Below, in pieces: positions 34,871 to 43,756 of a DNA stretch of 64,000 nucleotides. The position numbers were made by a program, and so were the translations under genes. Under the pieces are notes generated by a model, which saw only the letters and a list, made by a program, of their open reading frames with translations, was not told where the DNA came from and searched no databases. How positions within the stretch are numbered: position 1 is the stretch's first letter; each line of letters starts with the position of its first letter. Origin of the DNA: Candidatus Acidulidesulfobacter diazotrophicus (GTDB taxonomy: Bacteria > SZUA-79 > Acidulodesulfobacterales > Acidulodesulfobacteraceae); assembly GCA_004195025.1 (NCBI GenBank), contig SGBB01000010.1:19280-83279 (forward strand). Direction: 5' to 3'.

Positions 34871-36115
34871 ATGCATGCTTATCTTATTGATGTTTTTAAT
34901 TCTAAATTAGCTATAAGCGAATTAGATAAAATAGGCGTTTCAAAATCAGGGAACCTTATTATGTCTGATAAGCTTATATTCATCGTTATTAAGTTAAAAA
35001 ATATTAATCCTACGGCATTAAATATATTAAAGCAGGAGGCATTAAGCATAGGAGCCGAATTAGCAAATCATAGAGACGTTATAACAGGGAAAATTAATAT
35101 ATCTGACGGTATTTTGTTCGGAACTTTAGTTCAGCTGCGTATCGTCGTAAAAAAGATAAAAAATCAACAATTTGGACTCAAATCACTTTCTTCGGATATT
35201 GAGAATATATTAGATGTCGTCAATATTAATATTGAACATATTGATCCAAATAATTCCGATTTAAAATTTAAGATATTAAAAACAAATAAAAAAGACTTAA
35301 TATTAGGAAAATATCCATTAATAATGGGGATTCTCAATATTACTTCGGATTCGTTTTCAGACGGCGGACAGTATCTGAATTTTAACGCTGCCGTTAATAG
35401 AGGAATTGAAATTGAAAAAGAAGGGGCTGATATAATAGATATAGGCGGAGAGTCCACAAGACCCGGAGCTGATTTTATTGATGAACAGACAGAAATAGAC
35501 AGGGTGTGTCCCGTAATTAAAAAATTATCAGAAAGTGTAGATATTCCTATATCAATAGACACCAGAAAGCCTAAAGTCGCAAAAGAAGCTGTTATAGCGG
35601 GAGCTTCTATAATAAACGATGTTTCAGGTTTAACTTATGAAACTGACAGTATGGCGGATGTGTTGTCGTCTTACGATATTCCTTATATTTTAATGCATTC
35701 CAGAAATAAAAATCCCCAAAATATGCAGACCAATATTGAGCCGTACGGTGATGCCGCGTTTGATATTATTTTATATTTTAATGAGAAAATATCATATTTA
35801 AAAACTAAAGGATATGATATAGATAAAATAATTTTAGACCCTGGTTTCGGTTTTGCGAAATCGGCGAAAGACAATTATAATATCTTAAATTATATATCAT
35901 CTTTTAAATCATTAAATTTGCCTGTTTTAGCAGGTATTTCCAGAAAATCTTTTATTAATAATATTACAGGAAAGCAAAAAGAAAATATGCTTATAGGCAA
36001 TATTGCTTTGGCTTCTTATCTGATTTTGAAAAATATTGATATAATTAGAGTTCATGATGTAGAACAAACTAAAATAACTTTAAATATTATTACAAAATTA
36101 AAAGAAAACTTGTAA
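34871..36115 (+). CDS. folP: Dihydropteroate synthase with N-terminal extension
   Basis: A 414-residue enzyme of folate synthesis that joins pterin diphosphate and p-aminobenzoate. The DHPS barrel begins near residue 150 with IMGILNITSDSFSDGG, then DIGGESTRPGA, ISIDTRKPKVA, NDVSG, LDPGFGFAKS and GISRKSF; all the usual loops are intact. About 145 residues precede it with no resemblance to HPPK or aldolase domains. Longer DHPS proteins of this kind occur in deltaproteobacterial and related genomes; the function of the extra domain is not known to me. It starts 5 bases after ftsH. Confidence 0.92.
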   Translation: MHAYLIDVFNSKLAISELDKIGVSKSGNLIMSDKLIFIVIKLKNINPTALNILKQEALSIGAELANHRDVITGKINISDGILFGTLVQLRIVVKKIKNQQFGLKSLSSDIENILDVVNINIEHIDPNNSDLKFKILKTNKKDLILGKYPLIMGILNITSDSFSDGGQYLNFNAAVNRGIEIEKEGADIIDIGGESTRPGADFIDEQTEIDRVCPVIKKLSESVDIPISIDTRKPKVAKEAVIAGASIINDVSGLTYETDSMADVLSSYDIPYILMHSRNKNPQNMQTNIEPYGDAAFDIILYFNEKISYLKTKGYDIDKIILDPGFGFAKSAKDNYNILNYISSFKSLNLPVLAGISRKSFINNITGKQKENMLIGNIALASYLILKNIDIIRVHDVEQTKITLNIITKLKENL

Positions 36116-36154
36116 AATTTCATATCTTAGTTTAATTTAATATATAATTTTTTT

Positions 36155-36991
36155 ATGCTTTCTTTATTGCTTCAAAATTTTAGATGGCAAGACATTGCAG
36201 ATATATTATTTGTAACTTTTATAATATATCGCATATTAATGCTAATAAAAGGCACTGGCGCATTTCAGGTATTAATAGGACTTATTGTTATTTTTTTAAT
36301 TTTCTTAATAGCCGTGGCTTTAAAACTTTATGCTACAGAATTTATTTTTGGAGATTTTTTAAGTTCAATAATTATTGTCATAGTCGTACTTTTCAGAAAT
36401 GAAATAAGAAAAGCTTTAATTGAAGTTGGAAAAAATCCATTTGCTATCGCACAGAATAAACTTGAGAAAGTGAGTATTATAGAAGAAACTTCGCATGCGG
36501 TAATAGAATTGGCAAATAAGCAAACAGGAGCAATAATCGTTTTTGAAAGAAATGTATTTCTTGGAGATTATTTAAAAATCGGTATTAAATTAGACTCTTT
36601 AATTTCACAAGAATTATTAATAAGTATTTTTACGCCGCCTTCTCCGCTTCATGACGGTGCGGTTATTATTCAAAAAGGCAGAATTACCGCTGCTTCCTGC
36701 TATCTGCCTCTGTCAACCGAAGAAAATATAGATCAAAATTTTGGCACAAGACATAGGTCTGCCATAGGACTTTCCGAATTAACCGATGCCCTTTCTATCG
36801 TTATTTCCGAAGAAACAGGGCATATCTCAATAGTAATGCCTAAAAAAATTATTAAAATTTCAAATATAGAAGAGTTGAAAACCGTTTTATTTAAAAATAC
36901 TTCTGAACAAACTAATGAAAATAAGCTCTTATTAAAATCTGTTTATGAATTAATTTTTGGTACAAATAAAAACGATAATAATAATGAATAA
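36155..36991 (+). CDS. cdaA: Diadenylate cyclase CdaA
   Basis: A 278-residue membrane enzyme that makes c-di-AMP from two ATP. Three N-terminal transmembrane helices (about 15-95) precede the DAC domain, which carries the catalytic DGAVIIQ and the RHRSA motif with its flanking GLSE; both hallmark motifs are intact. It is the first gene of the classic cdaA-cdaR-glmM unit and its 3' end overlaps cdaR by 8 bases. No strong ribosome site is visible. c-di-AMP usually controls potassium and osmotic balance and cell-wall synthesis. Confidence 0.95.
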   Translation: MLSLLLQNFRWQDIADILFVTFIIYRILMLIKGTGAFQVLIGLIVIFLIFLIAVALKLYATEFIFGDFLSSIIIVIVVLFRNEIRKALIEVGKNPFAIAQNKLEKVSIIEETSHAVIELANKQTGAIIVFERNVFLGDYLKIGIKLDSLISQELLISIFTPPSPLHDGAVIIQKGRITAASCYLPLSTEENIDQNFGTRHRSAIGLSELTDALSIVISEETGHISIVMPKKIIKISNIEELKTVLFKNTSEQTNENKLLLKSVYELIFGTNKNDNNNE

Positions 36992-37658
36992 AAATTTAAG
37001 AAATATAAAAAATATAGTAAAAGGCAACTCATGGCTTAAAATAATTTCTTTATTTATCGCTATTTTTATATGGATATATGTGATAGGCGGAAAAAAATAC
37101 GATATTAATCTGCATGCCGGTCTTAAGATATATGCTTTGCCTAAAGGGCTTGCTATCAGCAATACTCTGCCAAAAAAAATTATAGTAAAATTAAGGGGTT
37201 CAAAAGTTTCATTTATGAAATTAAATAAAAAAATATATTTTAGAATTAACGGAAGCTCACTTTTAAGTAAAAAAAATACATTGATTTTAAGTCAGTCTTA
37301 TTTAGATTTACCTTCAAGTATAAGAGTTGTAAGTATTTATCCTAAGATTATTCCTGTGATAATAAGCAGAATTGTTGTAAAATATATAAAAGTTCTTCCT
37401 TTATTTAAAGGAAAATTGAAAATGGGCTACTATCTAAAAAATATTTCTTTTTTTCCGCAATATGTAAAAGTTAAAGGACCGAAAGATATTGTAGATAATC
37501 TTTCGGTTATTACTACAAAAAAAATAAATATCAATAATCTTAAAAGAAATGCATTAGTCAGGATAAATTTAGTTGACCCTACAAAATTCCTTAAAATTTT
37601 ATACAATAAAAAAATTAATATCAACTTAGTTATCGGCAGGATTAAAAAAAATGCGTAA
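36984..37658 (+). CDS. cdaR: YbbR-domain regulator of diadenylate cyclase (CdaR)
   Basis: A 224-residue extracytoplasmic protein anchored by one N-terminal helix (about 18-35, SLFIAIFIWIYVIGG), followed by two YbbR-like repeats (KGLAISNTLPKKIIVKLRGS and the later PLFKGKLKMGYYLKNI...VKVKGP). I start at ATG 36984, inside the cdaA 3' end, rather than 36957, because homology and the membrane anchor begin after it. The 3' end overlaps glmM by 8 bases. CdaR proteins bind and tune CdaA. Confidence 0.88.
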   Translation: MNKNLRNIKNIVKGNSWLKIISLFIAIFIWIYVIGGKKYDINLHAGLKIYALPKGLAISNTLPKKIIVKLRGSKVSFMKLNKKIYFRINGSSLLSKKNTLILSQSYLDLPSSIRVVSIYPKIIPVIISRIVVKYIKVLPLFKGKLKMGYYLKNISFFPQYVKVKGPKDIVDNLSVITTKKININNLKRNALVRINLVDPTKFLKILYNKKININLVIGRIKKNA

Positions 37659-39009
37659 ATTGTTTGGTACAGACGGGATTCGCGGTATTGCAAATAAAGA
37701 TCCGCTTACTCCCGAAAATGCTTTAAGGCTTGGGATGGCATTGATTTATGTTTTAAATTTAAAATCTCCGGGCAAAAAATTAAAAATCGTCATAGGAAAA
37801 GATACAAGAATTTCAGGCTATATGTTAGAAACGGCTCTTTCTTCAGGTATTTGTTCTATGGGTTCCGACGTATATCTCATAGGCCCTATGCCTACTCCGG
37901 GCGTTGCTTTTATAACTTCAAGCATGAGGGCAGACGCAGGGGTTGTAATTTCTGCTTCGCATAATCCGTATTATGATAACGGCATAAAGTTCTTTGACTG
38001 TAAAGGATTTAAATTTCCCGAAGAACTTGAATATAAAATTGAGGATGTATTTTTTTCATCTATACTTGATTCAAGCGAATTAAGACCTGTAAATGCCGAT
38101 ATAGGCAAAGCTCACAGAATTGATGATGCAACCGGAAGATATGTAATTTTTACAAAATTAACATTTCCAAAATGTCTTACGTTAAACAGACTTAAAATTG
38201 TGATTGACTGTGCAAACGGAGCAGGCTATAAAGCAGCCCCTGAAGTATTTAGCGAGTTAGGAGCGGAAGTTATAATCACGGCATCAAAACCCGACGGCTT
38301 GAATATAAATGAAAAATGCGGCTCTATGCATCCTGAATTTATCAGCTCGGAAGTTTTAAAAAATAAAGCAGATATAGGTATTGCATTTGACGGAGACGGC
38401 GATAGAGCAATTTTTTGTGATGAAAACGGTAAGATTTTGTACGGCGATGAATTTCTTGCTATTTGCGCTTTATATATGAAAGATATCGGAGAATTAAAAA
38501 ATAACGGGATTGTGACGACGTCTATGTCAAACATTGCTCTTGAAATATTAATGAAAAAAAACGGCATTAATATAACTTATGCTGATGTTGGTGATAGATA
38601 TATAATGGAACAAATGATTAAAAAAGGATTTAATCTCGGCGGAGAGCAATCGGGCCATATAATTTTTTTAGATGTTGCAAACACGGGGGACGCGACAATA
38701 TCAGCTTTAAAACTTTTAACTATTATGATAAAATTAAATAAATCGTTGTCGGAGTTAAGAAAAATTATAACACCATATCCGCAAGTTTTAATAAATATAG
38801 ATGTTCCGTATAAAAAGAATTTAGATGAATTGCCTGAATTCAATAAAAAAATTATTCATTATAATAAAATATTGGAAAATAAAGGAAGAATTTTTATAAG
38901 ATATTCAGGCACGCAGAATTATTTAAGAATTCTTGTGGAAGGCGAAGACAATGAAGAAATTAATAAAATCGGATTAGACTTAAAAGAAGAAATATTGAAA
39001 AATTTTTAA
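37651..39009 (+). CDS. glmM: Phosphoglucosamine mutase
   Basis: A 452-residue enzyme that converts glucosamine-6-phosphate to the 1-phosphate for UDP-GlcNAc and cell-wall synthesis. The start RKLFGTDGIRG, the phosphoserine loop VISASHNP (Ser103), the metal loop DGDGDR, the sugar loop GGEQSGH and the terminal phosphate loop RYSGTQ are all present. Its start overlaps cdaR, so translation is probably coupled; GlmM and CdaA interact in other bacteria. Confidence 0.97.
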   Translation: MRKLFGTDGIRGIANKDPLTPENALRLGMALIYVLNLKSPGKKLKIVIGKDTRISGYMLETALSSGICSMGSDVYLIGPMPTPGVAFITSSMRADAGVVISASHNPYYDNGIKFFDCKGFKFPEELEYKIEDVFFSSILDSSELRPVNADIGKAHRIDDATGRYVIFTKLTFPKCLTLNRLKIVIDCANGAGYKAAPEVFSELGAEVIITASKPDGLNINEKCGSMHPEFISSEVLKNKADIGIAFDGDGDRAIFCDENGKILYGDEFLAICALYMKDIGELKNNGIVTTSMSNIALEILMKKNGINITYADVGDRYIMEQMIKKGFNLGGEQSGHIIFLDVANTGDATISALKLLTIMIKLNKSLSELRKIITPYPQVLINIDVPYKKNLDELPEFNKKIIHYNKILENKGRIFIRYSGTQNYLRILVEGEDNEEINKIGLDLKEEILKNF

Positions 39010-39191
39010 CAAAATTTATAATATGAAAAAAACTGCCTGATAAATAAATAAATAGATAAATTATATTATAAAACTACAGATAACGGAAATGAGTTTAGTA
39101 TTCGAATTATATTATAAACCTATGGGAGCGTTTAAGTTTAAATTTATAAATATTTAATAAGTGTTTATAAATTTAAAATGACGGATAAGCA

Positions 39192-39935
39192 ATGAAATTA
39201 GGGGTTAATATTGATCATATTGCAACTTTAAGAAATGCACGCGGGGGCGAATTTCCATCCCCTTTGCATGCGGCTTTTACAGTTTTAGAAGCAGGAGCTT
39301 TTAATGTAACGTGCCATTTAAGAGAAGACAGGAGGCATATAAAGGACAATGATATAAGATTAATCTCGGAACAGACAAAAAGATTAAATTTGGAAATGGC
39401 TGCAAATGACGAAATAATTTCTATAGCTCTTGAAGTAATTCCAAGATCAATTACTTTAGTTCCGGAAAAAAGGCAGGAACTTACCACCGAAGGCGGTTTA
39501 AACGTAGTTCTTGATATTGAGAAATATAAAAAAATAAATGATAAATTCAGGTCTAAAGGCATAAATGTATCGGCTTTTATTGAACCTGAAGAACTTCAAA
39601 TTGAAGCGGCAAAAAAAGCTGAATTTAATTTTATTGAAATTCACACAGGGAAGTATGCGCAATATCTTGATCCTTTAAAAAGATATGAAGAATTAACCAG
39701 AATTAAAAAAGCAGCCGAATTTGCTTTAAATATTGGACTTAAAGTAAATGCGGGTCATGGATTAAATTATGAAAATACCCGCGATATAGCAGAGATAGCA
39801 GGAATTTATGAACTTAATATAGGTTATTCAATCGTAGCGCATGCTGTATTTACCGGCCTTGATAATGCCGTTAAAGAAATGCTTGATATTATTAAAACAG
39901 CCGGATTAATAAATAATTGCGGAAAATTAAAATAG
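39192..39935 (+). CDS. pdxJ: Pyridoxine 5'-phosphate synthase
   Basis: A 247-residue TIM-barrel enzyme that makes pyridoxine 5'-phosphate from 1-deoxyxylulose 5-phosphate and aminoacetone phosphate. Signature segments: LGVNIDHIATLRNARGG at the start, CHLREDRRHI, EIHTGKYA, KVNAGHGLNYEN and ELNIGYSIVAHA. Length is normal. It lies 182 bases after glmM in the conserved block and 233 bases before acpS. No strong ribosome site is visible before its ATG. Confidence 0.97.
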   Translation: MKLGVNIDHIATLRNARGGEFPSPLHAAFTVLEAGAFNVTCHLREDRRHIKDNDIRLISEQTKRLNLEMAANDEIISIALEVIPRSITLVPEKRQELTTEGGLNVVLDIEKYKKINDKFRSKGINVSAFIEPEELQIEAAKKAEFNFIEIHTGKYAQYLDPLKRYEELTRIKKAAEFALNIGLKVNAGHGLNYENTRDIAEIAGIYELNIGYSIVAHAVFTGLDNAVKEMLDIIKTAGLINNCGKLK

Positions 39936-40168
39936 TTAATTTTATAACATTAACTATTTTAATCTAGTTTATTTTATTAATATATAATTTATATCTGAAT
40001 ATTTATATACTATTTATTATTGTATTATTATTATAATAATAAACTTAAGTAAAATAATAAATAAAAAATATAATATAATATAATTATTTATAAAAAATAA
40101 AAAGGTATAATAAATTAAAATGCAAATTGCAATAATATTTAAAATAATAATACTTAAAGGTTTTATAA

Positions 40169-40561
40169 GTGATTAGCGGAATAGGACTTGATATTGTCAG
40201 CATTGACAGGATTAAGTCGTTAAAAGAAAATTATGGCGACAGATTCTTAAACAGGGTTTTTTCGGCAAAAGAATTAAATAATATTAATAAAATTAAACAT
40301 AAAAATAAAATTGAACAAAAAATAGCAGGGTTTTTTGCGGCAAAAGAAGCCTTTTTAAAGTCTTTACATATCGGTCTTTTTTCTATTCCGTTTAATTCTA
40401 TAAATGTGTTTAATGAGCAAAACGGAGCGCCTTTTTTATTTATAGATGATGAAATTAAAAAATTTATTTTAAATAAATATAACGCTAAAATAAATAAAAT
40501 TAGTTTATCTATTTCTCATGACAATGGTTTTGCTGCAGCAATTGTTATATTAGAAAATTAA
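40169..40561 (+). CDS. acpS: Holo-[acyl-carrier-protein] synthase
   Basis: A 130-residue phosphopantetheinyl transferase that activates acyl carrier protein. It has the magnesium-binding GLDIVSIDRI near the N-terminus, FFAAKEAFLKSL with its conserved Glu and Lys, and the late SLSISHDNGFAAA. The start is GTG at 40169, placed directly before the ISGIGLDIV block; AAAGG lies a few bases upstream. It is followed after 9 bases by nnrD, the usual pairing. Confidence 0.95.
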   Translation: MISGIGLDIVSIDRIKSLKENYGDRFLNRVFSAKELNNINKIKHKNKIEQKIAGFFAAKEAFLKSLHIGLFSIPFNSINVFNEQNGAPFLFIDDEIKKFILNKYNAKINKISLSISHDNGFAAAIVILEN

Positions 40562-40570
40562 AAACATAAA

Positions 40571-42184
40571 ATGAAATTATATTATTCGGAAAATTTAAAA
40601 CAAATAGATTCTAAAACATATTCAGATTTTGGATATTCTGAAACTATTTTAATGGAAAATGCCGGTTCTGCATGCTTTAGAGAATTTGTCAAAATTTATA
40701 ATAATAATGATTTAAAGTGCGATAGTATTATTTCTGTTATTTGCGGTAAAGGAAACAACGGAGGAGACGGTTTTGTATTCTCAAGATATTTATTTAATGC
40801 CGGTTATAACGTAAAAACGGTTATAACGACCGATACTGATAACTATGCAGGTATTGCTAAATTAAATCTTGAAATATTAATTAAATTAAATGCTGAAATA
40901 ATTCCGGTGACAAAAGAAGACGACATAGGTATTTTATCAAATTTATTAGATAAAACAGATATTCTTGCAGATGCTGTTTTCGGTATCGGTATTAATCGGG
41001 AAATTACCGGTTTTTATAAAAATGTTATTGAAACTATTGATAGCAAAAACAATTATGACGTGTTATGCATAGATAATCCCAGCGGTTTTAACACCGATAG
41101 CGGTTTTTATATGGGAGCGGGCATAAAGAATAATATTAAAAAAATATTTACATTTGGCGGTTTAAAAGTCGGATTATATTTAAATGAAGGAGAAAAATTA
41201 AATTTACATAATAAAACAATATTAATAGATATAAACCATCCACGGTATTTATTAGAAAAATATTATTCAAATATTGAAACTTTGGATGAAAAAAAAATTG
41301 CCGCTCTTTTGCCGGAGAGAATGCCTTTTAACACAAAATTTGATTACGGTCATGTATTAATTATAGCAGGGAGTCCCGGAAAAACCGGAGCAGCATATAT
41401 GTCGTCTTTATCTGCGCTTAAGGCAGGAGCAGGGCTTGTAACTTTGGCAGTGCCTAACGAACTGAATCAAATTTTAGAAATTAAAACATCAGAAGTAATG
41501 ACTTACCCTGTAATTAACGACGGTTCGGGCTATTTTAACATTAACGGGGTTGACGATATAGCAAAAAACTTATTAAAAAACATAACAGCAGTTGTTATTG
41601 GTCCTGGACTCGGATTAAAAAAGCAGACGGCCGATTTTTTATATAATATTCTTGAAATAATTGAAGTCCCTATTATCATAGATGCCGACGGATTAAATTT
41701 AATTTCGGAAGATATGAATTTTTTTAAAAAATTAACTGCAAAAAAGAAAAATATTATACTGACGCCTCATTATAAAGAAATGGAAAGACTTACTAAAATT
41801 GACAGAAAAATAATAGAAAAAGACCCTATAAAAATCGGCAGCGAGTTTGTTGCAGAATATGGCGTCTATTTACTTCTAAAAGATTCCAGCATGTTTGTTT
41901 TTAGCAACAACGCTAAAGATAAAGCAATTCAATATAAACATAGTTCATTGCTTTCAAGCGGCGGAAGCGGGGATGTTTTAAGCGGTTTAACGGGTTCATT
42001 TGCGGCTCAGGGTATAGATTTATTTAAATCAATGTGTTTATCTTCATATTTATTAGTGTATTCCGCAAATAACCTTAAATGCAAATTCGGCGAATCAGGC
42101 GCCGGAGCAGTTGAAATAGCTTTAAATATACCGCATTCTATCAATTTGTTAAAAAATCCCGGATTCCTGCTTTCGCAGGAATGA
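40571..42184 (+). CDS. nnrD: Bifunctional NAD(P)H-hydrate epimerase / ADP-dependent dehydratase
   Basis: A 537-residue repair enzyme that restores damaged NAD(P)H hydrates. The N-terminal epimerase (about 1-215) has CGKGNNGGDGFV and the NPSGFNTDSG loop. The C-terminal kinase-like dehydratase (about 235-530) has HVLIIAGSPGKTGAA, GPGLG, DADGLNL, LTPHYKEMERL and SSGGSGDVLSG. The last eight residues (PGFLLSQE) and the TGA stop are encoded by a dispersed palindromic repeat, so the original C-terminus has been replaced. Confidence 0.95.
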   Translation: MKLYYSENLKQIDSKTYSDFGYSETILMENAGSACFREFVKIYNNNDLKCDSIISVICGKGNNGGDGFVFSRYLFNAGYNVKTVITTDTDNYAGIAKLNLEILIKLNAEIIPVTKEDDIGILSNLLDKTDILADAVFGIGINREITGFYKNVIETIDSKNNYDVLCIDNPSGFNTDSGFYMGAGIKNNIKKIFTFGGLKVGLYLNEGEKLNLHNKTILIDINHPRYLLEKYYSNIETLDEKKIAALLPERMPFNTKFDYGHVLIIAGSPGKTGAAYMSSLSALKAGAGLVTLAVPNELNQILEIKTSEVMTYPVINDGSGYFNINGVDDIAKNLLKNITAVVIGPGLGLKKQTADFLYNILEIIEVPIIIDADGLNLISEDMNFFKKLTAKKKNIILTPHYKEMERLTKIDRKIIEKDPIKIGSEFVAEYGVYLLLKDSSMFVFSNNAKDKAIQYKHSSLLSSGGSGDVLSGLTGSFAAQGIDLFKSMCLSSYLLVYSANNLKCKFGESGAGAVEIALNIPHSINLLKNPGFLLSQE

Positions 42185-42185
42185 C
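42161..42185. repeat. Dispersed palindromic repeat core (copy F) forming the nnrD stop
   Basis: Hairpin ATTCCTGC (42163-42170) with GCAGGAAT (42175-42182), followed by GAC. The TGA stop of nnrD at 42182-42184 is part of the repeat's GGAATGAC. Confidence 0.85.
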
Positions 42186-42248
42186 TTTCTTCGGAATATA
42201 GAACAATAAGCAGAAATAAGCAGAGCGGAATAATAATTGTAGAGTGAT

Positions 42249-42376
42249 AGTTAATATATAATAACAACATATAATATATATAAACATACATAGTTAATAT
42301 ATAATAACAACATATAATATATATAAACATACATAGTTAATATATAATAACAACATATAATATATATAAACATACA
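42249..42376. repeat. Three tandem copies of a 43-bp AT-rich unit
   Basis: Units start at 42249, 42292 and 42335 and are identical until the last base or two. There are no spacers between units and no coding frame on the gene strand. It occupies the 313-base gap between nnrD and the CBS-domain gene, where nothing else was seen. Confidence 0.92.
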
Positions 42377-42497
42377 ATGATAAATAAATTAATATAATAA
42401 TAGAAACAAATAATATAAGAATAAGTATTAAATTAAAATATTGTGCATAAATATAATAATAAAAATAAATAAATAATTCAGGAATAGGAGCTTATAT

Positions 42498-42962
42498 ATG
42501 ATAAAAGCAAAAGATATAATGAGTACAGATTTGATAACTGTAAATCAAGGCACCGATATTAAAACCTTATCTAAAATATTTATTGATAAAAAAATTAATT
42601 CAGTACCCGTAGTTGACGATGAGGGTAAACTAATGGGCATAGTGTCTGAGACCGATATTGTTTATCAGGATGCAAGTCTTCATATACCTACTGTTTTTAC
42701 TATATTTGACAGTATTTTCTACCTTCAAAGTTCAAAACATTTTAAAGATGATTTAAAAAAGATAACGGGTTCTAAAGTTAAGGATATTATGACCGATAAA
42801 GTTGTTTCGGTTAAAGAAGATGATTCTATATATGATATTGCCACCATAATTACTGAAAAAAAATTTTATTCTATCCCGGTAGTAGATGATAATAATAATT
42901 TAAAAGGGATAGTTTCAAGATTTGATATAATAAAATCTATGATGAGCGGAAATCAAAAGTGA
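42498..42962 (+). CDS. CBS-domain pair protein
   Basis: A 154-residue protein made of two CBS motifs (about 1-58 and 93-150), with DIMSTDLITVNQGTDI, INSVPVVDDEGKLMGIVSETDIV and the second VKDIMTDKVVSVKEDDSI, FYSIPVVDDNNNLKGIVSRFDII. Such pairs bind adenine nucleotides, sometimes c-di-AMP, and act as energy or signal sensors. It has the conserved place between nnrD and tsaE and its stop overlaps the tsaE start (GTGA). An AGGAG site precedes the ATG. Confidence 0.92.
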   Translation: MIKAKDIMSTDLITVNQGTDIKTLSKIFIDKKINSVPVVDDEGKLMGIVSETDIVYQDASLHIPTVFTIFDSIFYLQSSKHFKDDLKKITGSKVKDIMTDKVVSVKEDDSIYDIATIITEKKFYSIPVVDDNNNLKGIVSRFDIIKSMMSGNQK

Positions 42963-43513
42963 ATTTGCCGTTTAAATATTTATCAAAATTTCCTTCCGAA
43001 ACGGAACAAATATCAAAAGAATTCGCAAGCATTGTGTTTTCTGGAGATTTCATTCTTTTAAAGGGAAGATTAGGCGCCGGAAAAACAAAATTTGTTTCAG
43101 GATTTGTTAAAAATTTTTGCAATAACACGGATAATAATATTGTAACAAGTCCGACTTTCAGCTTAATAAATAGATATTTTTGCGATGAAAATATAGTAAT
43201 TGATCATTTTGATTTTTACAGACTAAAAAATTTATATGATCTTGAAAATTCTGGATTTTTTGATTCTTTAGCATCCGATTCTATTACAATAGCGGAATGG
43301 GGAGATAAAATTGATTTTGATTATAGAAATATTTTAAAAAATTATTATTTTGAAGTTACTATAATTACAAAAGAAGATGGTAGTAAAGACATAGATAATA
43401 AAAACACGGAGAACATAGCTATGAACATAAATAATAATAATGCAGTAAATTTGCCTGAAAATTCGCTGAAAAATTTATATAGAGAAATAATTATTGATAA
43501 AAAATATATTTAA
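42959..43513 (+). CDS. tsaE: tRNA threonylcarbamoyladenosine biosynthesis ATPase TsaE
   Basis: A 184-residue P-loop ATPase needed for the t6A modification of tRNAs reading ANN codons. Walker A is KGRLGAGKTKF (near 33-43); SPTFSLINRY, DHFDFYRL and the EWGDKID motif follow, all typical. The start is GTG at 42959, overlapping the stop of the CBS gene. About 45 extra C-terminal residues, rich in Asn, follow the normal end of the family. Its partners TsaB, TsaC and TsaD are not in the window. Confidence 0.92.
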   Translation: MNLPFKYLSKFPSETEQISKEFASIVFSGDFILLKGRLGAGKTKFVSGFVKNFCNNTDNNIVTSPTFSLINRYFCDENIVIDHFDFYRLKNLYDLENSGFFDSLASDSITIAEWGDKIDFDYRNILKNYYFEVTIITKEDGSKDIDNKNTENIAMNINNNNAVNLPENSLKNLYREIIIDKKYI

Positions 43514-43585
43514 ACATGTTAATTTTTATTGAATTATACTTGACCTTAATCAATAATAATATTTAGTCAATATAAGATTCATATC

Positions 43586-43668
43586 TTAATCCGGTAATAG
43601 AAACTGTCATTGATATATAAATGACAAGCAATACTGGCTGGATTCCCATCTGCGAGGGAATGGCTTTG
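43586..43668. repeat. Dispersed MITE-like palindromic repeat (copy G)
   Basis: It begins with CTTAATCCGGTAATAGAAAC, the terminal sequence also seen (diverged) at 9222 and reversed at 1744-1768, and includes the ATTCCC/GGGAAT hairpin at 43642-43661. It lies between tsaE and lpdA. Confidence 0.65.
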
Positions 43669-43756
43669 AAATGAAAATTAAAAATTAAAATAAAGAAAAA
43701 CTATAAATTGATAAGTTTAAATTAATTAATTAATTAATAAATAAAGGAAATCTATT

